This document shows, piece by piece, positions 1-11,132 of a stretch of DNA of 64,000 bases (the stretch's first letter is position 1; each line of letters opens with the position of its first letter). The stretch covers positions 274,761-338,760 of the forward strand of contig NW_006766913.1 in assembly GCF_000275845.1 (NCBI RefSeq), in the 5' to 3' direction. Under the pieces are notes generated by a model, which was not told where the DNA came from, ran no database searches, and was given only the letters and a program-made list of their open reading frames with translations. The DNA comes from Dichomitus squalens LYAD-421 SS1. Taxonomy: Eukaryota > Basidiomycota > Agaricomycetes > Polyporales > Polyporaceae. Made by a program: the position numbers and the translations under genes.

Positions 1-285
1 CCGTCCGAGACGTAGTCCCTGCCCATGGAAAGGATGTTTCCATCTTGAACCAGAGTAGGCTGCACAGCACATTAGCCAGATGGCGCTTCCAGGGAAAGCC
101 TATATTTCATGTCTTACAGTACCGGCGCCACATCTAACATAGCTGTTCAATACGATAGATCTCAGCCTGAGCAGTGAAGGCGTGACTACTTACTGATTAA
201 TGAAGTGGACGGTGTGCGTCTCGGCGACGGCAGAGCTGATAGATGCCACGAATGCGATGAGGGAGACCAGCATCGTGACTTGCAT
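1..285 (-). CDS. Glycopeptide-like small secreted protein, copy 1 (3' part outside window)
   Basis: The family is a small cysteine-containing secreted protein common in basidiomycetes and often labelled glycopeptide; its function is not known to me. The ATG at 285-283 gives a signal peptide starting MQVTMLVSLIAF and ending near SSAVA, followed by ETHTVHFINQ. The first intron starts with GTAAGT near 194. A 16-base micro-exon then encodes CGAGT (the intact copy at 6045-6870 has CGFGT), and the next exon begins PTLVQDGNILSMGRDYVSD before the window ends. An upstream in-frame ATG at 372 would put 29 residues in front of the signal peptide, so I prefer 285. All splice sites seen are in phase, so this copy looks functional as far as it is visible. 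Confidence 0.7.
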
Positions 286-2604
286 GGTGCGACGAGTCGG
301 GTGGAGGGAGGAGATGTGGCAAAGAAGATCAGGAGCGAACCAACTGTATAAATTCTCTAGCCAGACCTCCACTCATTTCTGCGTCTGACTAGGCGAGCAT
401 CGACGGCCTAATCATTACCCAGGAGTCGTGTGCCATCCAGAATTGGGTGGTTTGGCGATGAGATATCCATGCGTAGACTGGTGCCACAGAATCTCGGAAC
501 CCTGTGATGCTGAATGCGAATCAACAGCTCGCCATAGTAGCGCGGAACCCCCAAGGGGGTGCTATACATTACTCGCTTCTGCGGCCTAAGATAGTCACCG
601 CCATAGTAGACAAGAGTTGCGCGCTCCGAGAACGGAGCCATCGCCGGCCCTGCAGAACGAACGCCAAGGCATTGACGGCCCCTGCGGCCACAATCGCCGA
701 CGCTGGCTGTCAGGTCCTTCATGTTGAGCGCTGTGAACCGTGTGCTAGTGGAATCTTCTCGGCTTATACGAATTCTGCCAGTTAGGACGAAGCCATCCAA
801 TCGTGATCGCTCCGGAGCATACTGCACATATTTGGACCAACTCGTGCCACCGAGCACTGCTGAAGGCGTTGTAGTCGTCCCGAGTGGGACAAAGGAATAG
901 AGAGCGAGTACAGGGCAACAGGTGAAGCTGAACAGGATGGCCGCTCCACAGAATAGATGCCACCAAGTGCGGTGCTCAACATTGCGCGCCGTCTGCACCA
1001 CTTAGTGTGCTCGATGTCATGTTTCCAGCCGCGCCTTAGCCAGAGGTCCGGATACTAGTAGCTGGGCGAGGCGACAGACCAGCGACAGATGCCTAGTACG
1101 AGACGTTGAGGAACGGGTGGCTCGATATGCATCGCGCTCTGAGGCCTGATGAAAGCTGCTATTCGGGGTGTCGGTCAGAACTGTCCGACACCGACGGGGT
1201 GACTTTCACATAGTTCCGAATGGCCTGGCGCACGCGACGATCCCACTTCCCAAGCGTAGACGAGCCAGCAGAAGCCGCGGCCAATATCGGGCACACACGG
1301 AACCCGTAATGATAGGCATGAAGAACATATTGCATTGCATCATCAAACACTAGAACGTACCGGACGCCCATGTCCTTGTCCATCACACCAGCCAGAGAGC
1401 GGGACACCTTGCCCAGCTGCGTTTCGAGATGTTTGAACGGCCAGATGGGAGGAGCTTCTGTGGTAAGGTTGGACTGCAGGGTTTCAATGAAGTCTGGTGG
1501 GCGTGTGCAATGATGAAAGCCAGACTGTTTCACGTACACGACTTCGAAATCTTGGTGAATCATCGTGCACTAGTGCCATGCAAGGAAAGAAAAAGATCAC
1601 AGTACTCGGGCGCGGTATCCTGTCCCCGAGCCGGACTGCTAGGGAGGCAAAGGAAAAGGCAGCATCAAAGACCAATACACCTTCCCGTAACGAGCGACGA
1701 AAGGATGCAGCGACCGGGTGCTTGTCCGACGTGGTGACGCATCGCCCAGTAGCGCGGCGATGCGATTCCATTCGACATATCGAGATAACAAGTGTGTCGG
1801 AAGAGGCGGAGATCGCATATTAATGAGAAGGATACACAGGGCAGATGGGGAGGACGATGCCGAGGCATCGAGACGCGATGTGCGCGTCGACCTGCCCTGA
1901 ATCATGGGCGTTAGTCACCTGCAACTTGTTTCAACATGAACGTCGGATGGGGCGTTCCAACTCTGCTTTCAATTTCAAGCCTCAATGTGGATACGCACAT
2001 CATATATTCCTTGCTATTCCTCACTCGCCTATAGTGTATTGCCTTCATGAAGCGAGCTCGATAACCTGAGATACTAGTACCAGTCGCCCAATATGCCTAC
2101 CGTCTTCATTTGCGTTGAGCTTGTTAGGCTATAAAGCTCTAGTCACGTCTCTGATTTGCTGTGGGCTGGCCTCGCTACGCTAGTACACGGTACCTAGGAC
2201 CAAATTTCAACAGGTTGTACTAGCACAGACGTTGACGTCGCTCTTCTGACAAATCCAGTGAGCCCATCTTTCTATACCATGGTCACGAGTAGCTGAGACT
2301 CGAATTGAAAACGGGTTGGGCGGCGAAGCATATTGCTCGTGGCCTAAAACAATATGGACCGCATCGTGACGGTTGTTGTCCCACTACTACAGGAAGACTT
2401 ACCCTTGCGCTAGACTTCCGCAACTCGTTGTGGACTGGTTTCGTCGAGGTATATGTTATCACAGTCACACGCGCTGCCATCAATACCCGATTCTTCCTAA
2501 TATTCCATTAAACCTCTTCACTGTAAAACAGCATACATCTTCAGTGCTAGAACTCTTATATCAGTCTCTCTACGTGACACGAGGCCGAATGCTTCAAGCG
2601 AAGC
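286..2604. other. Region without a convincing gene
   Basis: The longest minus-strand open frames are 408-1001 (197 codons, with a hydrophobic stretch near its N terminus) and 1159-1563 (134 codons). I recognise neither and see no supporting splice structure. Part of the second (about 1280-1340) resembles a stretch near 8700-8760, with a shared MQY(V/I)LH...RVCPIL pattern in translation, so it may be a repeated relic. Nothing else was recognised between 1600 and 2600. Confidence 0.4.
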
Positions 2605-3433
2605 TCAGTCACAGAATGTGATGGCCAAATCGACCTAGAGTCACAAGAGTCATCAATGGTCCGGTGAACAGAGGCCGAGGGTAGCTCACGTTGTCAGTCT
2701 GGCACGCTACCTGGACCCATGTTTGGCTCGGGTCGTGAAACGCATCAGGGCAATTCGCGTCCGTGCAGTCTGCACCGAAACCATCGCGGCCGTTGTATTA
2801 ACTATAGACGAAGGTGAATAGAGCCAATATATCTGACTAGGACTCGGATTGATATGCATCGAATGGACGTACCCGAAGCCCGAAGTGACGCTGAAAGTGT
2901 GGGGAGGAATCAAGCTGATGTCCGTGGAGGAACCGGAACCCGCAGTGGTAGGGTTTTTCAGCGTCGTCTCAATGAGTGTACAGCTTTCCCCGTTCAATCC
3001 GCAGCCCCCTGGTTGTTGTGAGGCATAAGTATGCTACTATTGAAGCGCAATACCAGTCGCCACTGACCAGTTTGCAGGTACCTGGAGCTTTGTTAGTACA
3101 TGTCAACTGGATAATAGAAATGTAAACGTACGCAATGGCGGAGATGATAGGACCGTCATGGGTGTAGTCTCCCCCCGTTGACAGGATTACTCCGTTCTGG
3201 AGAAGAGTTGGCTAGGCTATATGTGAGCTACACGATGCTCCAGGCATGCTCTGAATTATTTTAGCGTCGTACAGTGCCTTTTCCACATCTGTATACAGTC
3301 AGTATGGAGATAACACTGACGATAAATCAGTATCGGCTCACTTATTGGTGAAGTGTATAGTGTGCGACTCCCCTAACGTAGAGCTGATAAGGGCTGACAT
3401 TGCAAGGAGAGATGCAACGAATTGAAACTGCAT
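2605..3433 (-). pseudogene. Glycopeptide-like secreted protein, copy 2 (premature stop)
   Basis: This paralogue has the same seven-exon layout as the intact copy at 6045-6870. The start at 3433 gives signal peptide MQFQFVASLLAMSALISSTL and then GESHTIHFTN. The micro-exon encodes CGKGT, the third exon begins PTLLQNGVILSTG, and the fifth carries CGLNGESCTLIETTLKNP and SSTDISLIPPHTFSVTSGFG. The last exon ends DLAITFCD and TGA at 2605-2607. The sixth exon starts after CTATAG in the same phase as the intact copy, but its first full codon is TAA (2798-2800 on the plus strand) where the intact copy has TAC (Tyr). A conserved Cys shortly after is Arg (GRDG against GCDG). As read, the protein would stop after SGFG, losing about 40 residues. 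Unusual splicing could in principle avoid the stop. Confidence 0.65.
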
Positions 3434-3514
3434 AGTGACGGAATGCGAGGAGGAATGAAACTTGGGAAGGAGTGTCGAGCGGGCTCGATGGAGTGGAGGG
3501 ACGTCTTGCTTGGT

Positions 3515-3528
3515 CTACTTAACCCTCC
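3515..3528 (-). promoter_or_regulatory. Likely core promoter of copy 2
   Basis: On the minus strand this reads GGAGGGTTAAGTAG, about 82 bases upstream of the ATG at 3433. The same block with TTAAATA stands at 6957-6970 upstream of the intact paralogue, and the surrounding 70 bases are also alike. This suggests a TATA-type box inherited with the duplication. Confidence 0.45.
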
Positions 3529-4410
3529 TACCTACCGAGTGGAAACGAACGACATCTTTATTCAGCGTGGTTGACATCTGAGAATACCGCATGAGTCTCT
3601 ATACAAACGGGTTGACATGAGTGTTACGCGTCTTTCTGGGCTTGCCTTTGCGCCTAGTCGGCGGGTAGACTCCTTCTAGCCGCCTGCGCGCGTCGTGAAT
3701 GTCTGTCAAATCCAACTGGCATCGACTGCGCCCCGTGATTGCTCGGAGACTTGTCTTCCATGTTTGGATAAGAAAAATGTGCTGGCTGGATAGAGCGCTC
3801 CACACAAGAGGGCGCAAGCATCGTACTAGTGATATACCATGTAGGATGATTGCTGCAGACTCCTCACATGAGCACGTCTATGACTCAAGACTCACCAATG
3901 ATTCGCCCCAGGATGCATAGTCACTTAGTCTGTATGAAGTATAGTCTGTATGTGCGAAGAGTTGAATGCCTCTACCTTAGCCCCATCATATCAAATGCTG
4001 GAAAAGGACGACACTAGTTGATTGATGTTCGCATGAAACCAGTAAGCATGTGGTTCAGCCCGGAGCCATTGCTGCGCGATGCGCCTAGCCCAGCTCTGGG
4101 TTCAGGATCTTACTCTATTCACATGAGAAACGCCCACTGTGTCGCACACTACGGTAGCAACGACGACGCCGTGGGACACACCGATCACATACAAAAAAAC
4201 GTCCAAGGATGGAAACTGAAGAACGTGAGTGAGAGTGACAAGGGAACAGATCACGAGATCTAAAAGACGTGATGACATGGGTACGTAGCTCAGAACATTG
4301 CGAATTTCCTGGAGTTCTTAGTCACAGAAGAAAATGGCCAGGTTCACCAGGAATGGGAGGTTTCGAAGTATCAATCTCATGTTTCTGTTCCAAAGACAAA
4401 CAGGAAAGGG
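3529..4410. other. Intergenic region with duplicated upstream sequence
   Basis: The part near 3668-3685 contains ACTCCTTCTAGCCG, which recurs near 7082-7096 at a similar distance upstream of the intact copy, so the duplicated unit includes upstream flank. I see no gene between 3700 and 4410. Confidence 0.4.
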
Positions 4411-5010
4411 TCACATTGAGTAGAGGACCGGCGACAGAAGAGAAGGGGGATTTCCAGCCGGTGCAGTCAAACCTATTGTATCACAGCCGTAGTTGCATCT
4501 AGTAATAAGATTATTCAGAGCAAGAAACATTGGGCTACACTGACTACGAAACATAGAGAGGGACATACCCAAGCTGCTCAGTCTTGCGAATGCATGGGGA
4601 GGAAGTAGGGTGAGATTGGTGTCGGAGACGGAGCCCGGATCGGTCGGGTGCATCAAAGTGGTCTGATATGATGGCTGGTCAGTGTCTAGTCCGCGTCCTA
4701 CCCCATACGCCCCAGTGAGTAACTCGGAGAATACCTATGTAGACCGGTGCTGTATCAACCTGGAATCCTGCAGCGTCTAGAGTGTGTCAAAAAATTCGTA
4801 AGCGATGCAGAATGGGCACACACGGGCCGTTCTAAGGACAGAGAATGGCGCTCCGCAGCGTCTCCACCAAATGAAGATGGCGTGCGCCCCAAGGTCGGAA
4901 CCGCCTCCAATGCAATGCCGCAAGTATGACCACATGAGGGCCGCTGAGGGTCGCTGTTAGATTACCTTACTAGCGGGCGCCGACCCACTTATGTTGACAA
5001 ACACCTTTTC
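4411..5010 (-). pseudogene. Decayed glycopeptide-like copy 3
   Basis: On the minus strand, 4411-4656 translates to a piece reading HPTDPGSVSDTNLTLLPPHAF, which matches NPTSPGSGSSTDISLIPPHAF of the intact copy. It is followed by CNYGCDTIGLTAP where a GCDG-type exon is expected. Further upstream, near 4960-5010, VFVNISGSAPAS resembles the end of exon 1 plus the micro-exon. I find no signal peptide, no continuous splice path, and the Cys pattern is lost. The outer limits are approximate. This is most simply a dead member of the tandem array. Confidence 0.5.
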
Positions 5011-6044
5011 GCGTGGGTAGATACCACTCCTGAGCTGTCTCTTGTCCTCGCACTCGTCCCGTGGAGAAGAGCAGACTAGTACATTGCCATAGTGCCCTCT
5101 GTCGAGTCTCTGTACCTCGAGTATCTGGATCTCTCCAGAGGCCAGCAATAGTCGTTCTCTGATCTGTGAGTACAAATGATCCGAGATGAGCGGGAGTACG
5201 TAACATTTCCAACACTATCTATGAGAAGGTAGCGCAGTTGAGATGTCCTGGCCGTAGTACTCGCGGCTTTATTCCACGGCTCATCCATCTTTGAGTGCTG
5301 ATTCTCCCAGGGGCTTATGGAAGGAGCTAACTAGAAAAACAGCGACAGACCGGGAAGAAAGCTACCATTAAGCGACAACTGGCATACCAAAATAGCACCG
5401 GGACAAGTAGGAGATAGTGCTCAGTGAGATTAATGATGCTTGAAGTTTCCTTCTCGTAGGTATAACCGGATCATACTTGCTCAGTAATTTGACAGGCGTG
5501 AAAGGCGATCAGGCGTCAAATCAGTCACAGAAGTACCTTCTTCGGCATATTGTTCACACACCAATTCAACGAGCCACGATAGAGATGACGATGGCGAGAC
5601 TGCAAACAGGGCCACCGGTATCTCAGTGAAGCCCGTGATGCGGGGTTCGGAAGACCAAAGCCTTCGTGCATGGCTGGTATGCCGGCCATAACAGATAACA
5701 TCCCTACAGGCTTTCTATAGCATGGCACGCCATCACGGGAGCGAGACATCAAGCATCAGTTTTCAAAAAAACCGTGACAGTGATGGATAACCGATGTTTG
5801 TCTTTAGGAGAATATTTCGCGTCCAATCGTTGCCAGGTTCTAGCTTTGACAGCCAATTTCTGTGCTATCAACTCGATACTGTACACTTTCGGCCTAACCT
5901 GATAGCAACATCCTCCAAAACTCTCCCAACTCGTCTCTGGTTTTTGCACAGCTGATTTGTCCTTATCACTATATCAAAAGAGCTCGGGAACCCTGTACCC
6001 AGCCAACAGCTCACAAGCTGTGATGTTATCTGCCCTTCTTAGGT
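5011..6044. other. Intergenic region
   Basis: Only short open frames occur here (the longest about 75 codons, minus strand 5525-5752). None resembles a known family and none shows a convincing splice pattern. Confidence 0.4.
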
Positions 6045-6870
6045 TCAGTCACAGAATGTGATGGCAAGGTTGACCTAAAATAACGAAGCAGAGTATAAGC
6101 CTTGCAGCGATGCTTCCAAGAAGTCAATCGTTACGCACATTGTCAGACTGGCAGGCAACCTGGACCCCTGTGTCACCTGGGCTATGGAAAGCAGTCGAGC
6201 AATCAGGGCCTGTGCAATCGGCTCCTGCACCGTCGCAGCCTCCAAAGTACCTAGAATGAGAGCGCTTGATGTCAAGGCATCAACGTCATCCAAAGGTCAG
6301 TTGAAGCGTACCCGAAACCTGAAGTTACACTGAAAGCGTGAGGGGGGATCAAGCTGATGTCTGTTGAGGAGCCGGAGCCAGGACTGGTGGGGTTCACCAG
6401 AGTCGTCTCGATAAGCGTACAGCCTTCCCCGTTCAATCCGCAGCCGCCTAATGGTTCAAAGTTATCAGCTTGATAGACTGCGCCCATGACAATATCCACG
6501 AACCTGTTTGCAAGTAGCTGAATCGACGTGAGTCAATGGGAAGTCCTGATGGAAAGTGAGGACTCACGCAATTGCAGAGATGAGAGCCCCCTCGATTTCG
6601 ACAGTCGCGCCTTGAGACAGGATGTTGCCGTTCTGGAGGAGAGTAGGCTAGTATAAAATTCAGTTCTCTGTATCGCAAATTGTGAGTGGTTCCTGAAGCA
6701 ATTTACAGTGCCGAATCCGCAGCTATGGAAGGGTTTCAATGAGGAGCAAGTTGAGATTGGAGCGCATATGCTGCTCACTTATTGGTGAACTGTACAATGT
6801 GCGTCTCCGCTAAGACAGACCCTATGAAAACTCCAATGGCAATGAAAGTCACAGAAAGTTGGTACTGCAT
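6045..6870 (-). CDS. Glycopeptide-like small secreted protein, copy 4 (intact)
   Basis: This is the best-preserved member of the array, about 140 residues, read as seven exons. Exon 1 (6870-6779) encodes signal peptide MQYQLSVTFIAIGVFIGSVL and then AETHIVQFTN. A 16-base micro-exon completes Asn and adds CGFGT. Exon 3 begins PTLLQNGNILSQG. A 14-base exon encodes YLQT. Exon 5 has GCGLNGEGCTLIETTL and SSTDISLIPPHAFSVTSGFG. Exon 6 has YFGGCDGAGADCTGPDC and ends VACQSDN. The last exon (6074-6045) is VNLAITFCD and TGA. Every donor and acceptor used is GT/AG and in phase. The even Cys content suggests disulphide bonds in an extracellular protein. Its role is unknown; the fold may relate to thaumatin-like proteins, which I cannot verify. 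Confidence 0.82.
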
Positions 6871-6956
6871 AGTCGAGAGTGAAGCGGGACTGAGAATTTG
6901 ACTGGGAAATGTCGACTCGAGCGGGGTCGATGGGGTGTAGGCTCGTCCTTCCTGAC

Positions 6957-6970
6957 CTATTTAACCCTCC
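6957..6970 (-). promoter_or_regulatory. Likely core promoter of copy 4
   Basis: Minus-strand GGAGGGTTAAATAG lies about 87 bases before the ATG at 6870. It is conserved upstream of copy 2, together with a downstream TCGAGCGGG(G/C)TCGATGG stretch. The TTAAATA core fits a TATA-type element. Confidence 0.5.
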
Positions 6971-7109
6971 CTCCCAATGTATTCTGCATCCGTGTCCTGG
7001 GGACATCAGGTTCCATGTGTTCGTGCAGGCCATTGGTGTGAGAACATCATCGAACACATCTGAATATCCAGCAAGGGCACTGACTCCTTCTAGCCGGGTC
7101 AGCCGTCGG

Positions 7110-9885
7110 GGATTCGCTAGTGCGATCTGTTGAGGTCTTATGGGCCCTGAGAGTCCTGTAAGTGTCAGACGTTTAGGAAGCTCATTTTCGAACCCGGAAA
7201 AACGTTTCTGTAGTACTCATGAGGCAGACACACCGCGCTCTGTACTGAACGTGAGTGGGAACGATCGATTGCGGCCTCGCAGGCTACCACCCGCAATCTT
7301 CGACATGTTTGCACACTTGGAATGAGGACCACTTATACTTGAGGATCTGTTTTAGCAGAAAAGGCTTCAATATTGACGCACAATCCACGCGAGGACTATA
7401 CAAGGACTGGATAGCACCTGTAGTTGCTCTCGCCCGGACGGCCACGGCAAATAGCGAAAACGTGATAGGCTGATTCGCTCCTTCAAATTCCTTGGCCCTC
7501 TCTCATCACGTAGCTGAAGGGTCAGACATCTGAGGTACCGGATATCAATCCCCCCCGTCGCCCAACAAGCTACTCTTGAATCTGGGTGAGAGGTCCTCAG
7601 CGTCTCGTTGGCATCCAGACGGCTTCTGGCAACATCCAGACCTGTTATTTCGGTAATAAGCTCTCATACACAGACCGGTGATATGGCGCCATGGCGCACT
7701 ATGATGCTGGGGACGTATTAGCAACTGTCTGGTAGAACGCAGAATCGGCAGAGCGTGTACTATATTGCCAACCACGGCGGCCGAACAAGGTCTCCATCGG
7801 TCAGGGATGAAGTGTGCTCCGTAGACCGAGACCGCTGGCTGTCATGCACAATGAGTACGAGAACCCGAGGGGCCTCTATGATGAATTTCATTGACGATGC
7901 TGGCAGTAAGCTCATTGGATCAAATGGCATCATTCGGGGTTCAGGTACCTATTGACCAATATTGCCCGTGGAGTAACCTTCGCCTCTCGGCAACGGACAT
8001 CGTGGGCAAGAGACTCCGGACGGTTTTTCCGATCAAGCAAAGCTGCCACGCATTGAGGAACCTGACACAATTCTGAGTGGTGGATTCAGGTACCATCCTC
8101 ACATGATATACTAACGACATGTTTACAATTCAACGCAGCCACTTACGATACGATGAGAATACGTCGTTTTTTCCAGGTTTATTGTCCAACGCCTGCTTCA
8201 CGGAAGGAAAAGAGGGGGATGACGAAGAGGATGCCCTGTAGGTCCCTTACAGGAGGTCTCAGCGGGGACCCATGCGCGTGTACAAAATGCCCGATACTGA
8301 ACTAAATGAGAAGAATGAGAGCACACGCACGACTGAAGTCCAATGTGGAGAGCTGCTGCGGTGGAGGTCGGCATGTGGCCTGATTTGACAGTAGCTATCG
8401 TGTCACCAAAGCTGAGCCAGACCCGACGATCACTCGATCGATGCACCCTCAAAGATGCACCACGCACGGCCGAGTACCTGCCGTTCTTCACGCCATCTGA
8501 AATCTGGTATCAGAAAAGTAGCGGTGAAAAGTAGGAGAGCCGACGGGTTTAATATAGACAACTCACGCACGTGCATTTCACCCTGTGACTCTGTGCAAGC
8601 CGCCGGTAGAGGTGTAGATCAACACAAAGTGACAAGAGCGGAGACGGCCCAAGCTGATTCCTGAGAATCTGGTGGTAATAAGCAGGAGCTAGCACATACC
8701 CGGTCAAGATCGGGCACACACGGGGATATGACAGCGCGGGATGGAGAATGTATTGCACTGTGATTGTTAGAACGAGTAGTATTGAAAGCTTTATTGCCTG
8801 TTGACGCAGGCTGAACGACGCAGATTGCCGAAGAAGCCCGAGTCATTGATCCAAGTTCCCTGATATTCGGCTGTGGGGTCTGCATCTATCCTCAGCCGCG
8901 GGACGACTGGCGGAATGATGCTTCCACAGTGCCAGATATGCGTCATGAATCTGCAAAGCCGAAGACGAGGAACGCTTCGAGGCCCCTCTAGTTCGCACTA
9001 GAACTCTGACATGTAGAGCGACAAGACTCCCGGTTACCAGATGGCATAAGCCTCCGAAGGCGCACCAGTGGACTAGTGAGCTATCCAACGCAAAGCTCTC
9101 AGATTCATACCAACAGTAACGAGAACGCGACGTCGTAGACCATAGAAATTAACATCGGAATCCCTAGTCTATACAGAGAGGGAAGAAAGGACGATACAGA
9201 CAGAATAGGCATAGTTGAAAGTGGCTCGACCGCGACTCAATATGCCAGAAAAGAGGAGACATGTTATGGCTTGCCTATAACTAACCCAGCCTGGCCATGC
9301 AGCAGGACTGCATGGTAGGAGGGAAGGTGAGCGAAGGGAGTCCATGCTCCGCACTCGAATTCACGCTTCGGATGGTCACATGTCGGGCACCTTGTAATAA
9401 TGTGTGGGAGAAGTGAGTGGTAGAGACAGGACGCACTCATGGAAGACTTCACAACAAACCGCAGACCATCCTCTAGGCATCTTGTCGAACTGGGAGCTTG
9501 TCGCTGAAGTGTGATGGATGCCTTCCAATTGGTAGATTCCCACCGTTGAAATCCATACCAAATGAAGATTGTGCTGCAATCTTGGGTAGAGACAAAAAGT
9601 GAAGCCCAAGACAATGGATCAGAGGGGAAGAAATGACAGCGCGCACGACCAGGTAACCGGCCCTGAAGTTGCTGACACACGAGCGTCAGTCGTCGACTTC
9701 AAGCCTGGCATGCGACCAATATCTGACCTCTAAGACGATGTTGTTGTAGTGTGCACCGTGCTTCGGGCTCGTTCACAAAGGTGAGTCTTTAGGCTTACAG
9801 ATGTGATAGTCCATGAGGTGACAAGTGACAGGATACACGCGGACACGTCAAGCCCCTACTGCCAGCACCTGCCCCTTCGGCTTCC
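7110..9885. other. Long region without a convincing gene
   Basis: Open frames here are short and unsupported. The longest is minus strand 9264-9680 (138 codons), which I do not recognise. About 8690-8760 on the minus strand shares the MQY(I/V)LH...RVCPIL pattern with 1280-1340. TATA-like and CT-rich stretches occur but no gene follows them. Confidence 0.4.
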
Positions 9886-11070
9886 ATGTCTTTGCCACAC
9901 CTCATGGCGAGTCTTACATGCACATATTCCCTTCCTGTACTCTCTTTGGAACTCATAGAGACTGTGGTTGATATGCTGTCTTTTAACAAACGCGCCCTGG
10001 AACGTTTTACTCTCACATGCCGCGCGCTGCTTCCTCGCAGCCGTTATCATCTTTTCAACGCAATATGGCTCCAGCCGACTTTCGCAGAGGCCGATTCATT
10101 ATGCGGTTTCCTGGATGTCCACCGGGAACTAGCTTTAAAAGTACACACGGTCACCGTCTCTTTCCGCAGGCACGAAGATCGCGAAGTAGCCGTTCATTTC
10201 GTCCAGGTCTTCTTGCCGAGGTTACTTAGGAAGGTTCCTCACATACGCTGCGTGAAGCTCTGTACCAATGCCAGCAGAAAATGGGACGCTCCTGTTTCGT
10301 TCCATACCTCAACTCTCGCATTCGTCAAAACAACTCTTCACCTTCACGAATTGCATATCGAGAGCATCCGCTTCGCATCGCATGTGGAGATCGTGAGAAT
10401 GATAGCTGCACTTCCTCTGCTCCGATCTCTGGAATGTCACCATGTGGATTTGTGTGCAAGAAACGATATGATAGTGACCGCTCATCTCCGGGCCTCACAG
10501 CTTCGTAGATTGTCGGTGAGTGCGTCGGGAAACCTCGTATCCGAGTCACGATGGCCTGAACCACGAACAGCTCAACTATGACCGCAGCAACTCGAGTAGC
10601 GTAGCTACCCTTCTCCTGCAATTGACAAGAAGCACGCTCGAGGAGCTCATCTTGAGGCCTCCTCGCCAGCATGAAGGTTTGTGCGCCACTACCCTTCGCC
10701 CTGGTTACAACTGATATTCACCCAAGATCTCGGTACTTTGGACTTTCCATTTCTGCAGAAGCTGGTGCTATACACCGAGTCATCTTTGGACCGCGCCGAA
10801 GGCATATTGCGTAATTTCAAGACACCTTCACTACAACATCTGCGTTTGCAAGTCGAATCAAGCATACGATTCGGGGATCACCTGCAAGATTCCCAGACAG
10901 CAGCGTCATCTCTTGAACCCTTGCTACTCGATGGATCCAAGCGGGTCACTGTGGAGATCGAGGGGGGACGCACCAACAGGATGGGACGATGGGCAGCATT
11001 ATTCCAGCGCATCCTTCCGACGCTGCATGCACAGTCACGACTTGCAGTAGTCTCTTCTCGCGGTGAGTGA
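9886..11070 (+). CDS. F-box-like protein
   Basis: Exons are 9886-10515, 10571-10676 and 10727 onward, with introns starting GTGAGT and GTTTGT. The N terminus has an F-box-like pattern: LPVLSLELIETVVDML, then a helix ending FTLTCRALLPRSRYHLF. This matches the typical fungal LPxEIxxxIIDxL...C...W/LLPxxR layout. The remainder is leucine-rich (LRSLECHHVDL, LQLTRSTLEELIL, LQKLVLYTESS, LQHLRLQVE), as in substrate-binding regions of fungal F-box proteins that recruit targets to SCF ubiquitin ligases. Reading straight on gives a stop at 11068-11070 and about 360 residues. However a good donor (CG|GTGAGT at 11063) allows in-phase splicing to the WD40 exon starting at 11133. An earlier start or upstream exon cannot be excluded; MASLTC at about 9904 is an alternative. 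Confidence 0.72.
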
Positions 11071-11132
11071 TAGCGTGCGTGGAAGAGCAACTTCTGACGT
11101 CGGATGGGGGACAGGGCCACATTCTCTACCAG

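Noticed and set aside
408..1001. 197-codon minus-strand open frame with a hydrophobic N-terminal segment
   Set aside because: No family resemblance, no splice context, and composition is not clearly coding; kept only as a note in the intergenic entry.
7165..7205. Sequence resembling a tRNA T-loop (GGTTCGAAAAT on the minus strand)
   Set aside because: No acceptor stem or D-loop partner could be found at the right spacing. No tRNA or rRNA gene was recognised in the window.
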